NCBI RefSeq assembly: GCF_040436345.1
Contig: NC_133216.1
Span: 20,795,792-20,859,791 of the forward strand
Length of the DNA stretch: 64,000 nt
From: Pagrus major
Lineage: Eukaryota > Chordata > Actinopteri > Spariformes > Sparidae
Reading direction: 5' to 3'
The position numbers were made by a program, and so were the translations under genes. This document shows positions 1 to 11,178 of this stretch, in pieces. Below the pieces are notes generated by a model. That model ran no database searches, was not told where the DNA came from, and worked only from the letters and a program-made list of their open reading frames with translations. Numbering within the stretch: the stretch's first letter is position 1; each line of letters begins with the position of its first letter.

Positions 1-860
1 CCGATATCAGAGTTATGTGGACAACATTACTGTACATAAAGAGGACGAGATGATTTATTCGAGGGGTTTCCCGTGTAAAACAGCGGATTCCAAAGGTTAG
101 TCAAGGACATGAACTATCTTGTCTCTTACGTGAGATCTCTTTGGTTGTGCTCATGACAGTGCACATAGTCGTTCTTTAACACATTAGCGCCACTATGCGG
201 ATTATCATCGTCACTGCAACAGTATGACAATGCAAAGGGATTTGGAAGTGTGGCGTTGTTTCTTTTTAATTCAAATGTTTTTAATGCAGCAATTTCATTT
301 CAGAAAGTAGCACAAAACAAATGTAGATTAAACCGTGCCTGCTGAAAGTCCCTGGATTTGTCAAGAAAAGAAAATTATGACATTGTAGAAAATGTATCTC
401 TTGCCTTTAAGGATGAGGGCTCATCATGTCAGCTCTCTGCAGTGGTCGTGTTCAAAGATCCTACATGCATACCCTCTTTGTGATCTACACAAAAATACCC
501 CCAGGAGGGTGAGTGTGTTTCTCTATGGCTTGAGCAGTTGAAGAACATGAAGCATCTTCAGAGATTTAGACTTTAGGTCAGTCAATTAATTGGGTATCAT
601 GAAGGTGTGTATGTAGGTGTGTGAATGATACTTTCCATCTGACAAAAAAATTACTTATTTAAAATTCTTAATGGAAATTCTTTAAATTCTTAGGCAGTAA
701 CCTACAAATTAAATGATGAAATGCAATGTATCAGAGAATGTTAAAAAATAATCTAGATATTAAATTTATATCAACACACTAATCTCTCATAAAAGCATAC
801 ACAATATGAAAAAAAGTCATGATCCAAAAAACATGAACAAAGTAACGATGTACACATATT
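1..860. other. Intergenic DNA at the left edge
   Basis: This stretch lies downstream of the mrpl44 3' end. It is AT-rich single-copy-looking DNA with no long reading frame, exon-like segment or recognised repeat. Confidence 0.5.
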
Positions 861-867
861 TATAACT

Positions 868-873
868 TTTATT
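868..873 (-). terminator. Polyadenylation signal of mrpl44
   Basis: AATAAA on the minus strand, 261 bp downstream of the mrpl44 stop codon, which gives a 3' UTR of ordinary length. No competing signal was noticed between it and the stop. Confidence 0.55.
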
Positions 874-1133
874 ACAGATGAATAATATAACAAATGGCAA
901 TTATATTATTTACAAAGAACCAGATAAGGGCTATTTTCTGCTATGGACAACTGAACCTATACTGTAGGTCACTAGCCGAGGTAAGCTATGGAAGCAGTCG
1001 AACTGTGGACAATAAAGCTTATTTTGCTCTCCTTTGTCTGGGGGAACTGATGTTCAAATTGCCAACTGAAACAATAATGATCCATACAATCCACAGTCAG
1101 TCTCTAGTCCACAGCATGGGAGTTGTCACATCG

Positions 1134-3218
1134 TTAATTGCTGCTGACTGATTGAATTAGTGGCTGCTGATGCTGCTGTGGTGGAGAGAAGTCAGAGGGT
1201 CTGCGGTTGTCCGTGTAGCCGTAGATTTTACGGAGGGCCACGCGAGCCGCCTCTTCCTCAGCTGCAACGAGTGTCTCTCCTGGACCCTGAGCCAGAAGCT
1301 TCTTGTCGCTGAAACAGCACACAGGAAAACAAAACATTTTAAAACATCAAATATGTTATGAATCATGTCAACATGTCAACTCTGACTCCAAAAGCAAATA
1401 TTTTTTGCCGTATTTCAGGCAACAGCATCCACAACAGCACCCATACCTGTATAAGCCCACAAAGTATAGTGGCAGGACAGTGCTGGCTCCAGCAGACCTG
1501 ATGAGGCGAGGCTCTGGCAGAGGAACATTCCTCTTAGTAAGCTCCTCCACGAGTAGCCCCATGGGGTTGACAACTGTCCATATATCAAACAAGTCCTTCC
1601 CTATAAGCTGAGTCACCAGGAGATCCTAAGGAGAATGGGGAAGGTGAAGAAAAAGGAAAATGTCACACTTCTGTTCAAACAATTGAGCCAACTGAAGAAT
1701 CTTAAGGTAGATAAACAATAGTGACTTTGAAACAATACAAAGCATTCTGCAGCACGCTTCTTACCCTGAGGAAAAATCCAGTTCGCTCTGCTCCACTGCT
1801 CTTCTCCAGTGCTCCAATCACTGCCATGAATGTATGATGAATCACATCATCAGGAACGGGGCACTCTGCACTCATGGTTAAGTCTTCAACGCCGAGATTT
1901 CTCGCTACATGGGCGACAACTGTTAAACTGGTAAGGTGCCCTACGATACTCTCCACCCCCTCACTCGGCAGGCTCGGGAAGCTGGCCCTGCACCAGTCAG
2001 TCAGGAAGCTTTTGGTGAAAGCAGCTCCCGTTGTACTCAGCTGAATGTTATCTTTCAGAACAAGAGCGGTGGCCTCAGAGTCCACGCCTAACCCCTGTCT
2101 CCTCTCTTGCTCTGCCTGCAGGTAACAGGGATTGATGAAGGCTGTTTTCAGAAGCTCTAGGGAGAAGTTCTCATGGAGGCGATTGCTGAAAGCCTGAACC
2201 TCAGCATGGTAATCCCAGTTTGGCTTTTGTGACCTGAAAGAAAGGCAAACATGGCTTGAGTCCTGACTTTGTCTACAACAAGATTTCAACTGTGTACAGA
2301 GATTCCCCTACCATTGCCTTGGGGATAAAGAAACCAAATATTCTATTTAGCCTATGTTATGTTGTGAATTATTCTCGCTCAGAGACCTTTATTTTGAAAT
2401 TACGAGTTTGCTTTCACTTGTTACTCTGGTTCATGGCAACTCTTCGCGCTGCTGTAAGTGCAAGAGAAGCCTCATAACAACAATGAGTAATAATGGTATC
2501 TATCTAAAAACCTAAGTTGGCTGGACGTCGACCCCAAACGTCTGTATTTCGGCCCAAATATCTGCGTTTTTAACCTCCCCGCGGCGCATCCGCCCCCTGG
2601 AACATTCAACCTAGCGGAAACACTGAGGTCTTACATACTCGTGAAAGAAATAACGGCAGTAACTTCTGAAAAAAAGTGTCTGAGAATTAGTACAAAACTT
2701 TGTGCTTCAAAGTTACTATCAATGCATTTTTTTTTGTTGTTGATAAAATGGGACACAAACTGGTGCAAGAGAGGCGGCCAGACTTTCCTCCACCTGTGCA
2801 AAGGAACCATGTTTGCGAGCTCACCCCCGGGGTTCACATTAAAAACTATGGAAAATAGTAACCACGCACACGCTGCTACACAAGTCTGCATTAACAACGC
2901 ATGTAATACAACTACAATATTTTCTATAACAAGCCTACTCAATCGGCTGCAATGGATAAACACACTGACATATATATAAAATACATTAATGGCCTTGAAG
3001 TGCTCTCTAGTGAGCTCTTGTGTTAGCTAACGTTAGCCTCACCGTGGCTTCGGCGGCGGAGGTCCTTCAAGCTTCAACTTCTTCTCCATGAGGTATGTGT
3101 ACGCTTTCATCCATCGCTTCTTCTCTCTGACCTGTGTTATTGCTATGTTTCTGCAGACACGCTGACAATGAATGCCTAACGTTAGCGCACCACGATTTAG
3201 TATGTACCCAGACGCCAT
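1134..3218 (-). CDS. mrpl44: Mitochondrial large ribosomal subunit protein mL44, 4 exons, complete
   Basis: Coding exons, read on the minus strand, are 3218-3043, 2233-1765, 1625-1447 and 1308-1134. All join at GT-AG sites in phase and give 999 nt, or 332 aa, the length I recall for human MRPL44. Exon 1 holds the mitochondrial targeting N-terminus ([10 protein letters not shown]) and the motif [15 protein letters not shown]. Exons 2-3 encode the RNase III-like fold ([15 protein letters not shown], then [16 protein letters not shown]). Exon 4 encodes the C-terminal dsRNA-binding part ([21 protein letters not shown]). The family protein sits in the mitochondrial 39S subunit and is needed for translation and assembly. 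An upstream in-frame ATG at 3263 exists, but the ATG at 3218 matches the family start. The gene is divergent from dnaaf1 and shares its promoter region. Confidence 0.95.
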
Positions 3219-3487
3219 GTCGTTCAGTGACAGCGGAGTGCAACAGCTAAAACTGTCCGACACGGAACGAGAAACAACATCCGGTCAGCAAAGAAAGGGT
3301 TCTGACGTGATGAACAAGTGTTGCCATGGAGACCAACATAAACGTTGACTGTCGTTATTAAACGGAGCGGACTGCTGAGTGACATTTACGGGACTACACG
3401 TCTTATAAACTGCTGGAAAACACAAGAAAAGTACGTGTACATTATATATATTTCGCCCGCGGGATTAATTTGATATTTTTTTTTGCG
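3219..3487. promoter_or_regulatory. Bidirectional promoter between mrpl44 and dnaaf1
   Basis: The two start codons are 269 bp apart and diverge, so both genes must start transcription in or near this gap. It holds a CRE-like TGACGTGA (3303-3310), a consensus RFX X-box (3320-3333) and an AT stretch just before the dnaaf1 ATG. No TATA box sits at a convincing distance. A housekeeping mitochondrial gene paired with a cilia gene on one short promoter is an inference from this geometry. Confidence 0.75.
3320..3333 (+). promoter_or_regulatory. X-box (RFX transcription factor site) upstream of dnaaf1
   Basis: The sequence GTTGCCATGGAGAC fits the RFX X-box consensus (two half sites, GTTGCC and GGAGAC, around AT). 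It lies 155 bp upstream of the dnaaf1 start codon. RFX factors, with FOXJ1, drive motile-cilia genes through such sites. The nearby CATAAACG is only a poor forkhead match. Confidence 0.75.
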
Positions 3488-5405
3488 ATGTCTACTGTTA
3501 AAATACAGGAAACGATGGAAGATAAAGTAGTGCAGTCGACTCAAAAGGCAGGTGGAGATGCCGACACTACTTCAGTCAAAGATGGAGTGGATGCCATGAC
3601 GAAGGATGGAGCTCAAAAAAACAAGGAAAATATCAAAAAACTGCTAAGCCCACCTCAAGAGAAACAGGAGAAACACTCAAGTCCAAGAATGACCAAGGGA
3701 TTCCTGAAAGACCACTGTAAGCAGAACAAACTTTACATAACACCTTGCCTGAATGACACACTGTACCTGCATTTCAAAGGTTTCGCCACCATCGAGAACT
3801 TAGAGGAGTACACAGGACTGAAGTGCCTCTGGCTGGAAAGCAACGGGCTTCAACGCATTGAGAACCTGAATGCTCAAACTGATCTGCGCTGCTTGTTCAT
3901 TCAGCAGAACCTCATCCACAAGCTGGAGAACCTGGGACCTCTGAAGAAGCTCTGCACCCTGAATGTCTCCAACAACTACATAACCATCATCGAGAACATC
4001 TCCTGCCTTCCTGACCTGAGCACCCTGCAGATCGCCCACAACAAGCTGAAGACTGTGAGGGACATAGAGCACCTGAGTCAGTGTCTGGCAATCAGCGTGC
4101 TGGACATGTCTCACAATCTGTTAGATGACCCTGAGATCCTGTCTGTACTTGAGGCCATGCCAGAACTGCGGGTGCTAAGCTTAATGGGAAATGAGGTGGT
4201 GAAGAAAATCCCATACTACAGGAAGACCATGATTGTGCGCCTCAAGCAGCTCACCTTCCTCGATGACCGCCCTGTGTTCCCCAAAGACAGGGCATGTGCA
4301 GAGGCTTGGGTGGTGGGAGGGCTGGAAGGGGAGCGTAAAGAGAGGGAGCAATGGGAGACACGAGAAAGGAGGAAAATTCAGGACAGCTTGGACAGCATTG
4401 CGGAGATTAGAAAGAAAGCCCTGGAGAGGCGACGCCTTCGAGAGCTTCAGGAGAAAGGTAAGCTTTCTACTACTAAGATCCTAGAGTAAATATGGATTTG
4501 CATCTTCTAACAATACAATCTACTCAATTTCAGGGGTGACTGAGACTCCATGTGAGGAAATCCACACCCAGATCTCGACTTCATCACAAGGAGAGAAGAT
4601 CCAAGCCTTTGTCGAGGACAGCCTGGATGTCCATGAAGAGCAACCAACACAGGCGCCCAATGAACATCAGCCAAACAGTGAACGTCTAGAAGCAGAGCAG
4701 CCTGGTCAACAGAGAGAGCAGTTAGTGAAAGATGACCAGGACAAATCAGAGATAAAGCAGCTTGTGATGGAAGAGAAAGAAGGGGTGGATTCAGAGAACT
4801 CACCCCAAGAGAAAGAAAGTATTGCAGGAGAAGCAGAAGATAAACAACAAAACCTGACACGTGGAATCCAGTTCATGAGAGATGAAGCAGAGAGCAAACA
4901 CAAGTCAGAAAAGAAACAGCCTTCTCCGGTCAGGGAAGCCCCTCCTGAAGCAGACGAGGTTGTACCACTAGCACACGGTCCTGGACCACTGGTTACAGAG
5001 CTGGACGATGAAGAGCAGCTGGAAACCATTGACCTTCCACCACTTCGCTCACTGCGTATCGATGACCTGCCCGATCTAGAAGACTTGGACACAGATGACT
5101 TCACAGCGATGTTCTCTTCTCAGCAAATGTTCACACCAAAAATAGAGGTCATATCAGGAGGTGATGATGAGGATGAACCTACTGGGAATCAGAGTGAGGG
5201 CGTCTCCAACTTTAGTCCAGGTGGGGATTCACTGTACATACTGAGTGACTGCGACGAATCAACTGAGCTCTCCAGCAAGTCTTCATCATTGGTGTATTCA
5301 GACGAATGGGACGCCCTTGAGCCACTCGTTTTTGCACCAGTGAGGAAGTCCGAAACAATCCAAACATCCTCTCCACCACGCTGCCTGATTGAGGAGCTGG
5401 AATGA
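3488..5405 (+). CDS. dnaaf1: Dynein axonemal assembly factor 1 (LRRC50), 2 exons, complete
   Basis: Exons 3488-4457 and 4534-5405 join in phase across a 76-bp GT-AG intron and give 1842 nt, or 613 aa. The frame is open upstream to 3470, but 3488 is the first ATG. Residues 1-65 are polar and probably disordered. The motif [20 protein letters not shown] then leads into a run of leucine-rich repeats (about residues 95-230, for example [17 protein letters not shown]), with an LRR cap ending near [19 protein letters not shown] charged, probably helical stretch follows (about 275-325), and exon 2 encodes an acidic low-complexity tail. The family protein works in the cytoplasm to preassemble outer and inner dynein arms of motile cilia. 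The LRR region lies in one uninterrupted exon, which is odd for this gene. Retaining the intron would end the protein after ten more codons. Confidence 0.93.
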
Positions 5406-5664
5406 TGCATTCTTTTGTCGGATTAAAGTCATAAACCACAGGACACGACTTCAAATCAAATACGTCTTGATGCTGACAAGCAATAGACTGGCTATGTGAG
5501 ATCATTTAATGCCCAATCAGAGCAAATATTTAATTACAAAAAAAAAGTATATTTAGCAGTTAAAACTAGTGAAAAGTAATTGATTGTCAAGCATATTTGT
5601 GTTGAAGAATTTCAAAGACATTTTGTGTATATGGTTAATTGTAACACTGTGTGAAAACAGTAAG

Positions 5665-5670
5665 AATAAA
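5665..5670 (+). terminator. Polyadenylation signal of dnaaf1
   Basis: AATAAA lies 260 bp after the dnaaf1 stop codon, in AT-rich DNA with no other gene on this strand nearby. Confidence 0.55.
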
Positions 5671-6933
5671 TCTTACTCCATCTGTAGTTTTCTTTCATGT
5701 TTTCCTGTATTGGCTATAATAGCTTCATACCTTCTTTTAGGGTAATACAAAACTGAATGGCTAGATTATCACTATTTTTAATCTCTTTTTCACTAGCTCA
5801 ACTGACTTAAGTACTTTTCCAGTGTATCTAAAGCAGGGGAGCCCAGATTTTCTCCCCTCGGAGGGCCAAAGCTGAAACTTAACAGTGGACCATGAGTCAT
5901 AAGCAAAAGCCATTGTATTATATTATTAAGATGCAAAATGGTACTGTGAGGAAGCCCTGAGAGGCAAGTGAGAAAAAAAAATCTGGTGATCCAAATTAAC
6001 TAAAAAAAATCAAAAGAATGTAAAGAAATAACAGTTTTGACTATTTGACATCTGTATTTTGTATTCCAGATATTTACATAAGTGAGCCTGCCAACCAGCC
6101 TGTCTTGGTCCAAAGCTCCTGTGCTAGCTGTACAAACACCAACACTCCCCTGGTGCCCCAAGCTCCACACTCAGACCTCTAGCTGCGTAGCTAACTGAGA
6201 TCAAAGCAGCTACAGTTAGCAGCATTTAGTAGTGATATGCTGCCCCGTTTGTCTGGAGTATGAATGTGACGGGCGGCCAATCCTTACATATTGCACCTTT
6301 AACATATAGTAATATCAATTTATGTAAAAATCCAAAAAACATTAACATAAGGAAGAAATTGTGGTTTCAAATGGCAAAGGCAAATGTGAGATATGTGTTC
6401 CTTTTTCAAATAACACAATTATAGTTATGTGTGTATGTCACTTAAGGCATCAATAAAAACACAACACTCCATACGTATGGTTTTACTAAATTGTATTACA
6501 TTTCCCAGTTCAAGTCACATATTTCTCTGTCAGCAATAAATATTCAACATGTTACATCCCAACACCGCACCTCCATTTACCTATATTGGTAAACTACGAT
6601 ATACTGTATCTCTGGTTGAGTTCTCCCCAAAGCTCTGAGTGAAATGAATACATATTTACAGCAAGTCATGCTTAGCATTGAGCAAGAAGATTTGTAATAA
6701 GAACAAAAACGTGAGAAAACATGAGACAGGGTGAAATAAGAGTAAAAAAATAAAACTGTACATGTATTAAATTAACAAAATCAAAATATCAGCCTTGTGG
6801 GCAACAGGCCTTGAACACGTGTCAAGGTCCTGAACACACAGGGACTGAGTGCAGCGAGTAGCTAACATTTGACACGTGGAATAGGGGACAGTGCGTTCTT
6901 CCTTCACGGTGACGGCAGCAACACAGGACGGCT
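5671..6933. other. Space between dnaaf1 and mff, including the mff 3' UTR
   Basis: The two genes converge here. The part next to 6934 should be the mff 3' UTR, but I found no clear minus-strand AATAAA to end it. From about 6060 to 6302 lies the 3' half of a dispersed element ending in TTACATATTGCACCTTTAA, the same family as those at 19.1, 45.9 and 63.0 kb. No coding exon is visible. Confidence 0.5.
6060..6302 (+). repeat. Truncated copy of the AAAGGTGCAATATGTAAG MITE family
   Basis: The segment holds the family's tandem GCTAGCTAACT-like words, the core word ATGCTGCCCC and the terminal TTACATATTGCACCTTTAA. The opposite terminus is not recognisable, so its left limit is approximate. Confidence 0.6.
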
Positions 6934-9900
6934 CTAACGTCGCAACCACACCCAGGTGTTGACGAGCCAGAAAGCTACGGTGACCGAGTACAGGATCATC
7001 TCTCGCTTTGCTCGCTCCTTGTTCTCCTCCTCCAAATGTTGGAGTCTCCGGTTCAACTTGATGAGCTAGAGGTAGATAATTAAAAATATGTTTTCTCAGT
7101 CACAGGCATGTCACGATTAGCTCTCACTCTACAAGATGGAGGTAGTGTATTTATTAAGAACCAACCTGACGTCGAAGTGTTGTTGCATCAACCACAGTCA
7201 TGTCATCAGGCCCTCCGTCCAGTGTGGCCTCATATGTTGATAACGCAAGCCTGGAAAAGAGACCCACACAGCGCGATTCACCATTTTAATAGATGATTTT
7301 AATGCTATTTCTTGACTCGAAATGAGAATGGAAGGTAGGAAAGGATGAGGAAAAGGACAAAGGATCAGAATGAAGATAACCAGGTGAAGTTACCTGGATT
7401 CATGCAGGGGGTTGGAGCTCGAAGCCGACCCCCCTCGCAGTGATGGTTTGCTACAGAGGTGGGGAAAGACAGGGTTGGAAGAAGGGAAAAATAAGAGAGA
7501 TAGAGCAACAAACACATGGTACAGTGTTGCAAACATGCACACACCTTGAACGTCCTTGGCATAACTACAGTTATTGTGTTGTCCTGGAAACCATCAGGCT
7601 AAGCATGTGGTCTTAAAAGAGACTTATTTCTTTATTCTTCGAAAACAGATCACAAAATTTGAAAGAAGTGATTTTCAAAAACCTTTCCCCTACCAGACGA
7701 GAGGCTAAGAGTGTGAAACAAAGTTTTGCCAATCAAACTTCTGAAGTGGGCAGAGTGTGAATACACACTAGTGATATTTGAAGGTCTTTCTTTCTGCTTT
7801 CACCTTCCTCATGGAGTTGAAAGTAGCAAAACCCTGAAGAAGGCATGAGCTAAAATGTGTATGTGAGTATTTCACACTGCACACTGTCAATTTATTTACA
7901 GTTTTCCTGATACAACAAATTTCCTCAAGGGGATCATTAACTTTTTTTCAAAGTGAAATCTAAATCTAAAATGGCTGACAAGGCCTAGTACAACTTTTAA
8001 TAATTCACCTGAATAGCTCCGACAAGAATGAACTCTGCCTACCAGCAATAGGTCGAACTTTTGAGAAAAGCCACGGATTGGACAGGCACACAAGGCAAAA
8101 TGGCTACATTTACACTTTAACTAATACATGCTGTATTAATATTGTTATTGAATGTTACAAATAGTCAGTTAGAAAATGTTAATGTTATGTTTGAGCCTTT
8201 CACAAAAACACTCCCAATATAGCTGAGGGCCAAACAACATTTCAGAAATAGCACCCCCTCCCCTTAAAAGCAGGGTGGCTGTGAAGCAGAAATCAAAGTA
8301 GATCTAATGAGGCTTTGAAGAAGTAAACACAACTGATGCAGCCTGTGTTGTCCTCTCTGACCGATATCTAGTAAGCCAATTTTTTTCAAAGCAAAAAATG
8401 ACCGAATGATTGGGAGGTCACCTGCGAGGGTTCTCATCCAAGACCTCCAGGACTTGCTGGTAAGCCCGACGTGTAGTGGACTGGATGAAAGATAGAACAC
8501 CGCTAGCGCTGTACAGGTTGTGTTCTTCCTCAGTCACGGTGAGAGGGGGGCAAGGGTGGACAGTGGCTGGGGGGGACGGGGTCGCACTGTTCAGTGAACA
8601 CCATTAAGAGCAGCCAATTCGGAGGGAAAGGGAAGAAAAAAGACAACAGAGGAAAGAAAGGAAGGAGGAAGGAGAGGGAGAGAAATAAGGAAAAGAAACT
8701 GTCTTTGGTTTTACTGACTTTGTAAAAACTGCAACCGAGTGAAAGTGAACAAAGGTAATGTTGCAATAAAAGCTGGAGATTTAACCTGCCAACCACTAAT
8801 AGTGCTTTACTAGCATATAATACACTCAACAAAACACAGAAACAGAAGAGGAGATGTGATCTTACGGAAGCAAATGAGTCAAATATTGGTTCGATTATAA
8901 TCACGTGCAATTATCTTGAGGAAAGTGATTGGGACATTAATTATGGAAGCCCTAAAGGGCCATGCATTCATACATTTTATTTCCTCCGTTTTCCTGTGAT
9001 CACGAGTTAATTTCATTTGTTTTCTCGAGATCTCGAGTTATTATCTCGAAATAACAACTGCCGTTTTCCCGAGATAACAGGATAATTTTCTCGAGATCTC
9101 GAAACTTTGTTTTCCCGAGATAACGATATAATTAATTCGAGATAATGACTGTGATATGATAGGCCTGAGATTATGGAGACGCCCAGGACCTCGTAGCTGG
9201 TAAGCTATGTAGTTAACGACGACATCAGGCTCACTTAGATTGCGCCGCCGATACAGCTGAAGCCTTGCTAACCTCTTTTTAGATTACGCACACTAATGTG
9301 TATATTATCTGTAATAGCGAGGCATAATGTTATTTCAGCCTGTGTCAGGCCTTGATTGAAAAGATATGTGACGCGGTGATCGATATGCTCCTGCTCCTCT
9401 GACATTGCTACACTGAATGATGTTTCCTGCAATGATTTAATATACTACACTATCGTTTTGTTTTCTCAAGAATTAATTATATCGTTATCTCGGGAAAACA
9501 AAATTTCGTTATCTAGAGATAATTATCCCGTTATCTCGGGAAAACGGCAGTTGTTATTTCGAGATAATAACTTGAGATCTCGAGAAAACAAATGAAATTA
9601 ACTCGTTATCATGGGAAAACGGAGGAAATAAAATGCATGGCCCTTTAGGGCTTCCGTAATTAACAGTGTTTTTGCCGCAGAATTATAAAATTCTCTATAT
9701 GTGCAAATACCAAGTCCCAATCTAATATTTATAATTTTCTACCTAAAAAGCTTCTGAGCTGCATGTTGTGCAAGACTGGCCATCATTCAAATAGGTAAAG
9801 CTTATCTAGATATTCTTGACATCTGAATAGCTTGCATTAATAATTTATACCCTGCATCAGAATTTTCCGTTAATGTTTTTCTTTTTTTCATTGTTTTGTT

Positions 9901-11178
9901 TCCGACAGTGTTGCAGAAGAGGGGAAGTGTTGCCTTCAAGTGTGTTTATAGACTAAATGGCAATATTTTTCATCATTTCTTCAGCAATCTCAAAATCACT
10001 TAACGTTTTTAAATCTTTAAAGGATCAAATCAAAACTGATTAGAACATCAAACGTTTAAATTCATGGTGTTAATGGATCAGTGTCAGCAACAAATAGAGC
10101 TGAATTCCCACACCAAAACAGCAAACAACGCCAGTGACACCAGACAACCAGCCACGTCACAAAGACAAAGGGACGGAAGCAATCATAAACCAAAAGAAAG
10201 ATTCAACATGCCAGTGCATGCATGTAGGTGATAAGATGGAGCTGGTAGCAAGCTAACGATGGCATATCCACAACCATACTCACGCAGAATCATTGTGGGC
10301 CAGCTGACTGTTATAACGAGCAGCCGCATTCTCGCTGGCTGAGCGTTCCCGCCGTAATCGTCCTTGGGGCCGCAACTACAAGGAGTAAGGGCAATGGATT
10401 TATTCGATTATTGTTTACTGTAAGGAAATTATTTCAGTCTGTAAGAGAATTTTATTCCTCTAGTAATGGACAATTGATTGCTTTATCACTTACCACCTCC
10501 TCGCTGTCTGGAGCTGCTCGCTGCTCCTCCTCCAGGAAGTCCAGGGGCCGCTCATTGAGGGTGAGGACTCTGGGTGGAGTCTTCAGTGATAGGCTGTCTA
10601 GTGGTGTCGACTGGATTAGGTCCAGGTCTCTGGGTCTGGGGAACTGGGGGTCATTACTGTCTCCTGACAAAGGAAATGAGCGATTGATGCATTTTCTACC
10701 TTTCTCAGATTATATAATATGCTGTGATTTTAAGGCTAAAGTTGATTGAGGACTTTTATATTCACAGGTTATTGACATGATACTAATGCTGATTATTAAC
10801 AGGGATGGACAAAGTCCTGATCCACTGATAGAGGCTTATCTTGTATCTGTGGTCAAAGCAAAGTTACTTAGTTTGATTACAGTCAGCTGACAGGTTTGTA
10901 TGCAATAAAAGATGTTGAACATCATAGAAAACCCAGCCCCCCACATACACAACAGTATACTGACCTGCAACTACAATTCTCTCTGGGACTTGCATTATGA
11001 CACTGTGGTGGACATCCTGAGATCCTACATTAGGGACTTCATGGGCTTGAGAACCCACTTTGAGCATCTCAGGGATGCGCATCCTCTGGCTGATCCCTTC
11101 GGTGTACTCCAGCTCATACTGGATTCGGTTCATCTCGGCCATCTCTGCCGTGGGGGAAGGGAATGCTGCTGCGTTCAT
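6934..11178 (-). CDS. mff: Mitochondrial fission factor, 7 coding exons, complete
   Basis: Coding exons on the minus strand are 11178-10965, 10663-10494, 10375-10284, 8586-8422, 7450-7394, 7250-7166 and 7065-6934. All splice in phase to 915 nt, or 304 aa. Family landmarks appear in order: RIQYELEYTEGISQRM and VIMQVPERIVVAG (N-terminal DRP1-binding part), DLDLIQSTP and LKTPPRVLTLNERPLDFL, RRERSASENA, YSASGVLSFIQSTTRRAYQQ, a coiled coil (LNRRLQHLEEENKERAKRE) and a C-terminal membrane anchor (VTVAFWLVNTWVWLRR). MFF is a tail-anchored receptor on mitochondria and peroxisomes that recruits the fission dynamin DRP1. ATG 11178 is the first in-frame ATG after a stop in the inferred upstream exon. The human alternative exons around LWHRSDSAPR were not found. 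At the counterpart of the second mammalian AMPK site the -3 arginine is histidine (LAHNDS). Confidence 0.94.
8587..10283 (-). other. Large mff intron
   Basis: This intron separates the RRERSASENA exon from the SFIQSTTRRAYQQ exon. Nearly half of it is the 719-bp inverted-repeat element at 8941-9659. No additional mff-like exon is visible in the remainder. Confidence 0.6.
8941..9659. mobile_element. Non-autonomous DNA transposon (MITE) with ~200-bp inverted repeats
   Basis: The left arm (8941 to about 9145) and the right arm (about 9462-9659) are inverted copies that differ at few positions, starting TTATGGAAGCCCTAAAGGGC and ending with its complement. TTAA lies directly outside both ends (8937-8940 and 9660-9663), as in a target duplication of a piggyBac- or Kolobok-type element. 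Each arm is itself made of TTTTCCCGAGATAACG and TTTTCTCGAGATCTCGA words, so a single strand could fold into a very long hairpin. The 300-bp core has no reading frame that I recognise. Confidence 0.8.

Noticed and set aside
4706-5104. 132-aa minus-strand frame rich in serine
   Set aside because: It is the reverse of the acidic dnaaf1 exon 2, where GAG/GAA codons read as CTC/TTC on the other strand. The plus frame continues a recognised gene in phase.
8566-8586. Alternative mff exon 4 acceptor at 8567 (CCCCCCCAG)
   Set aside because: It would put the exon out of frame and reach a stop within a dozen codons. The acceptor ending at 8587 keeps the frame and adds the family-like ATPSPPA segment.
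8530-8910. 126-aa minus-strand frame with hydrophobic stretches
   Set aside because: It overlaps mff exon 4 in the wrong frame and runs through a pyrimidine-rich intron. The mff frame fits the family.
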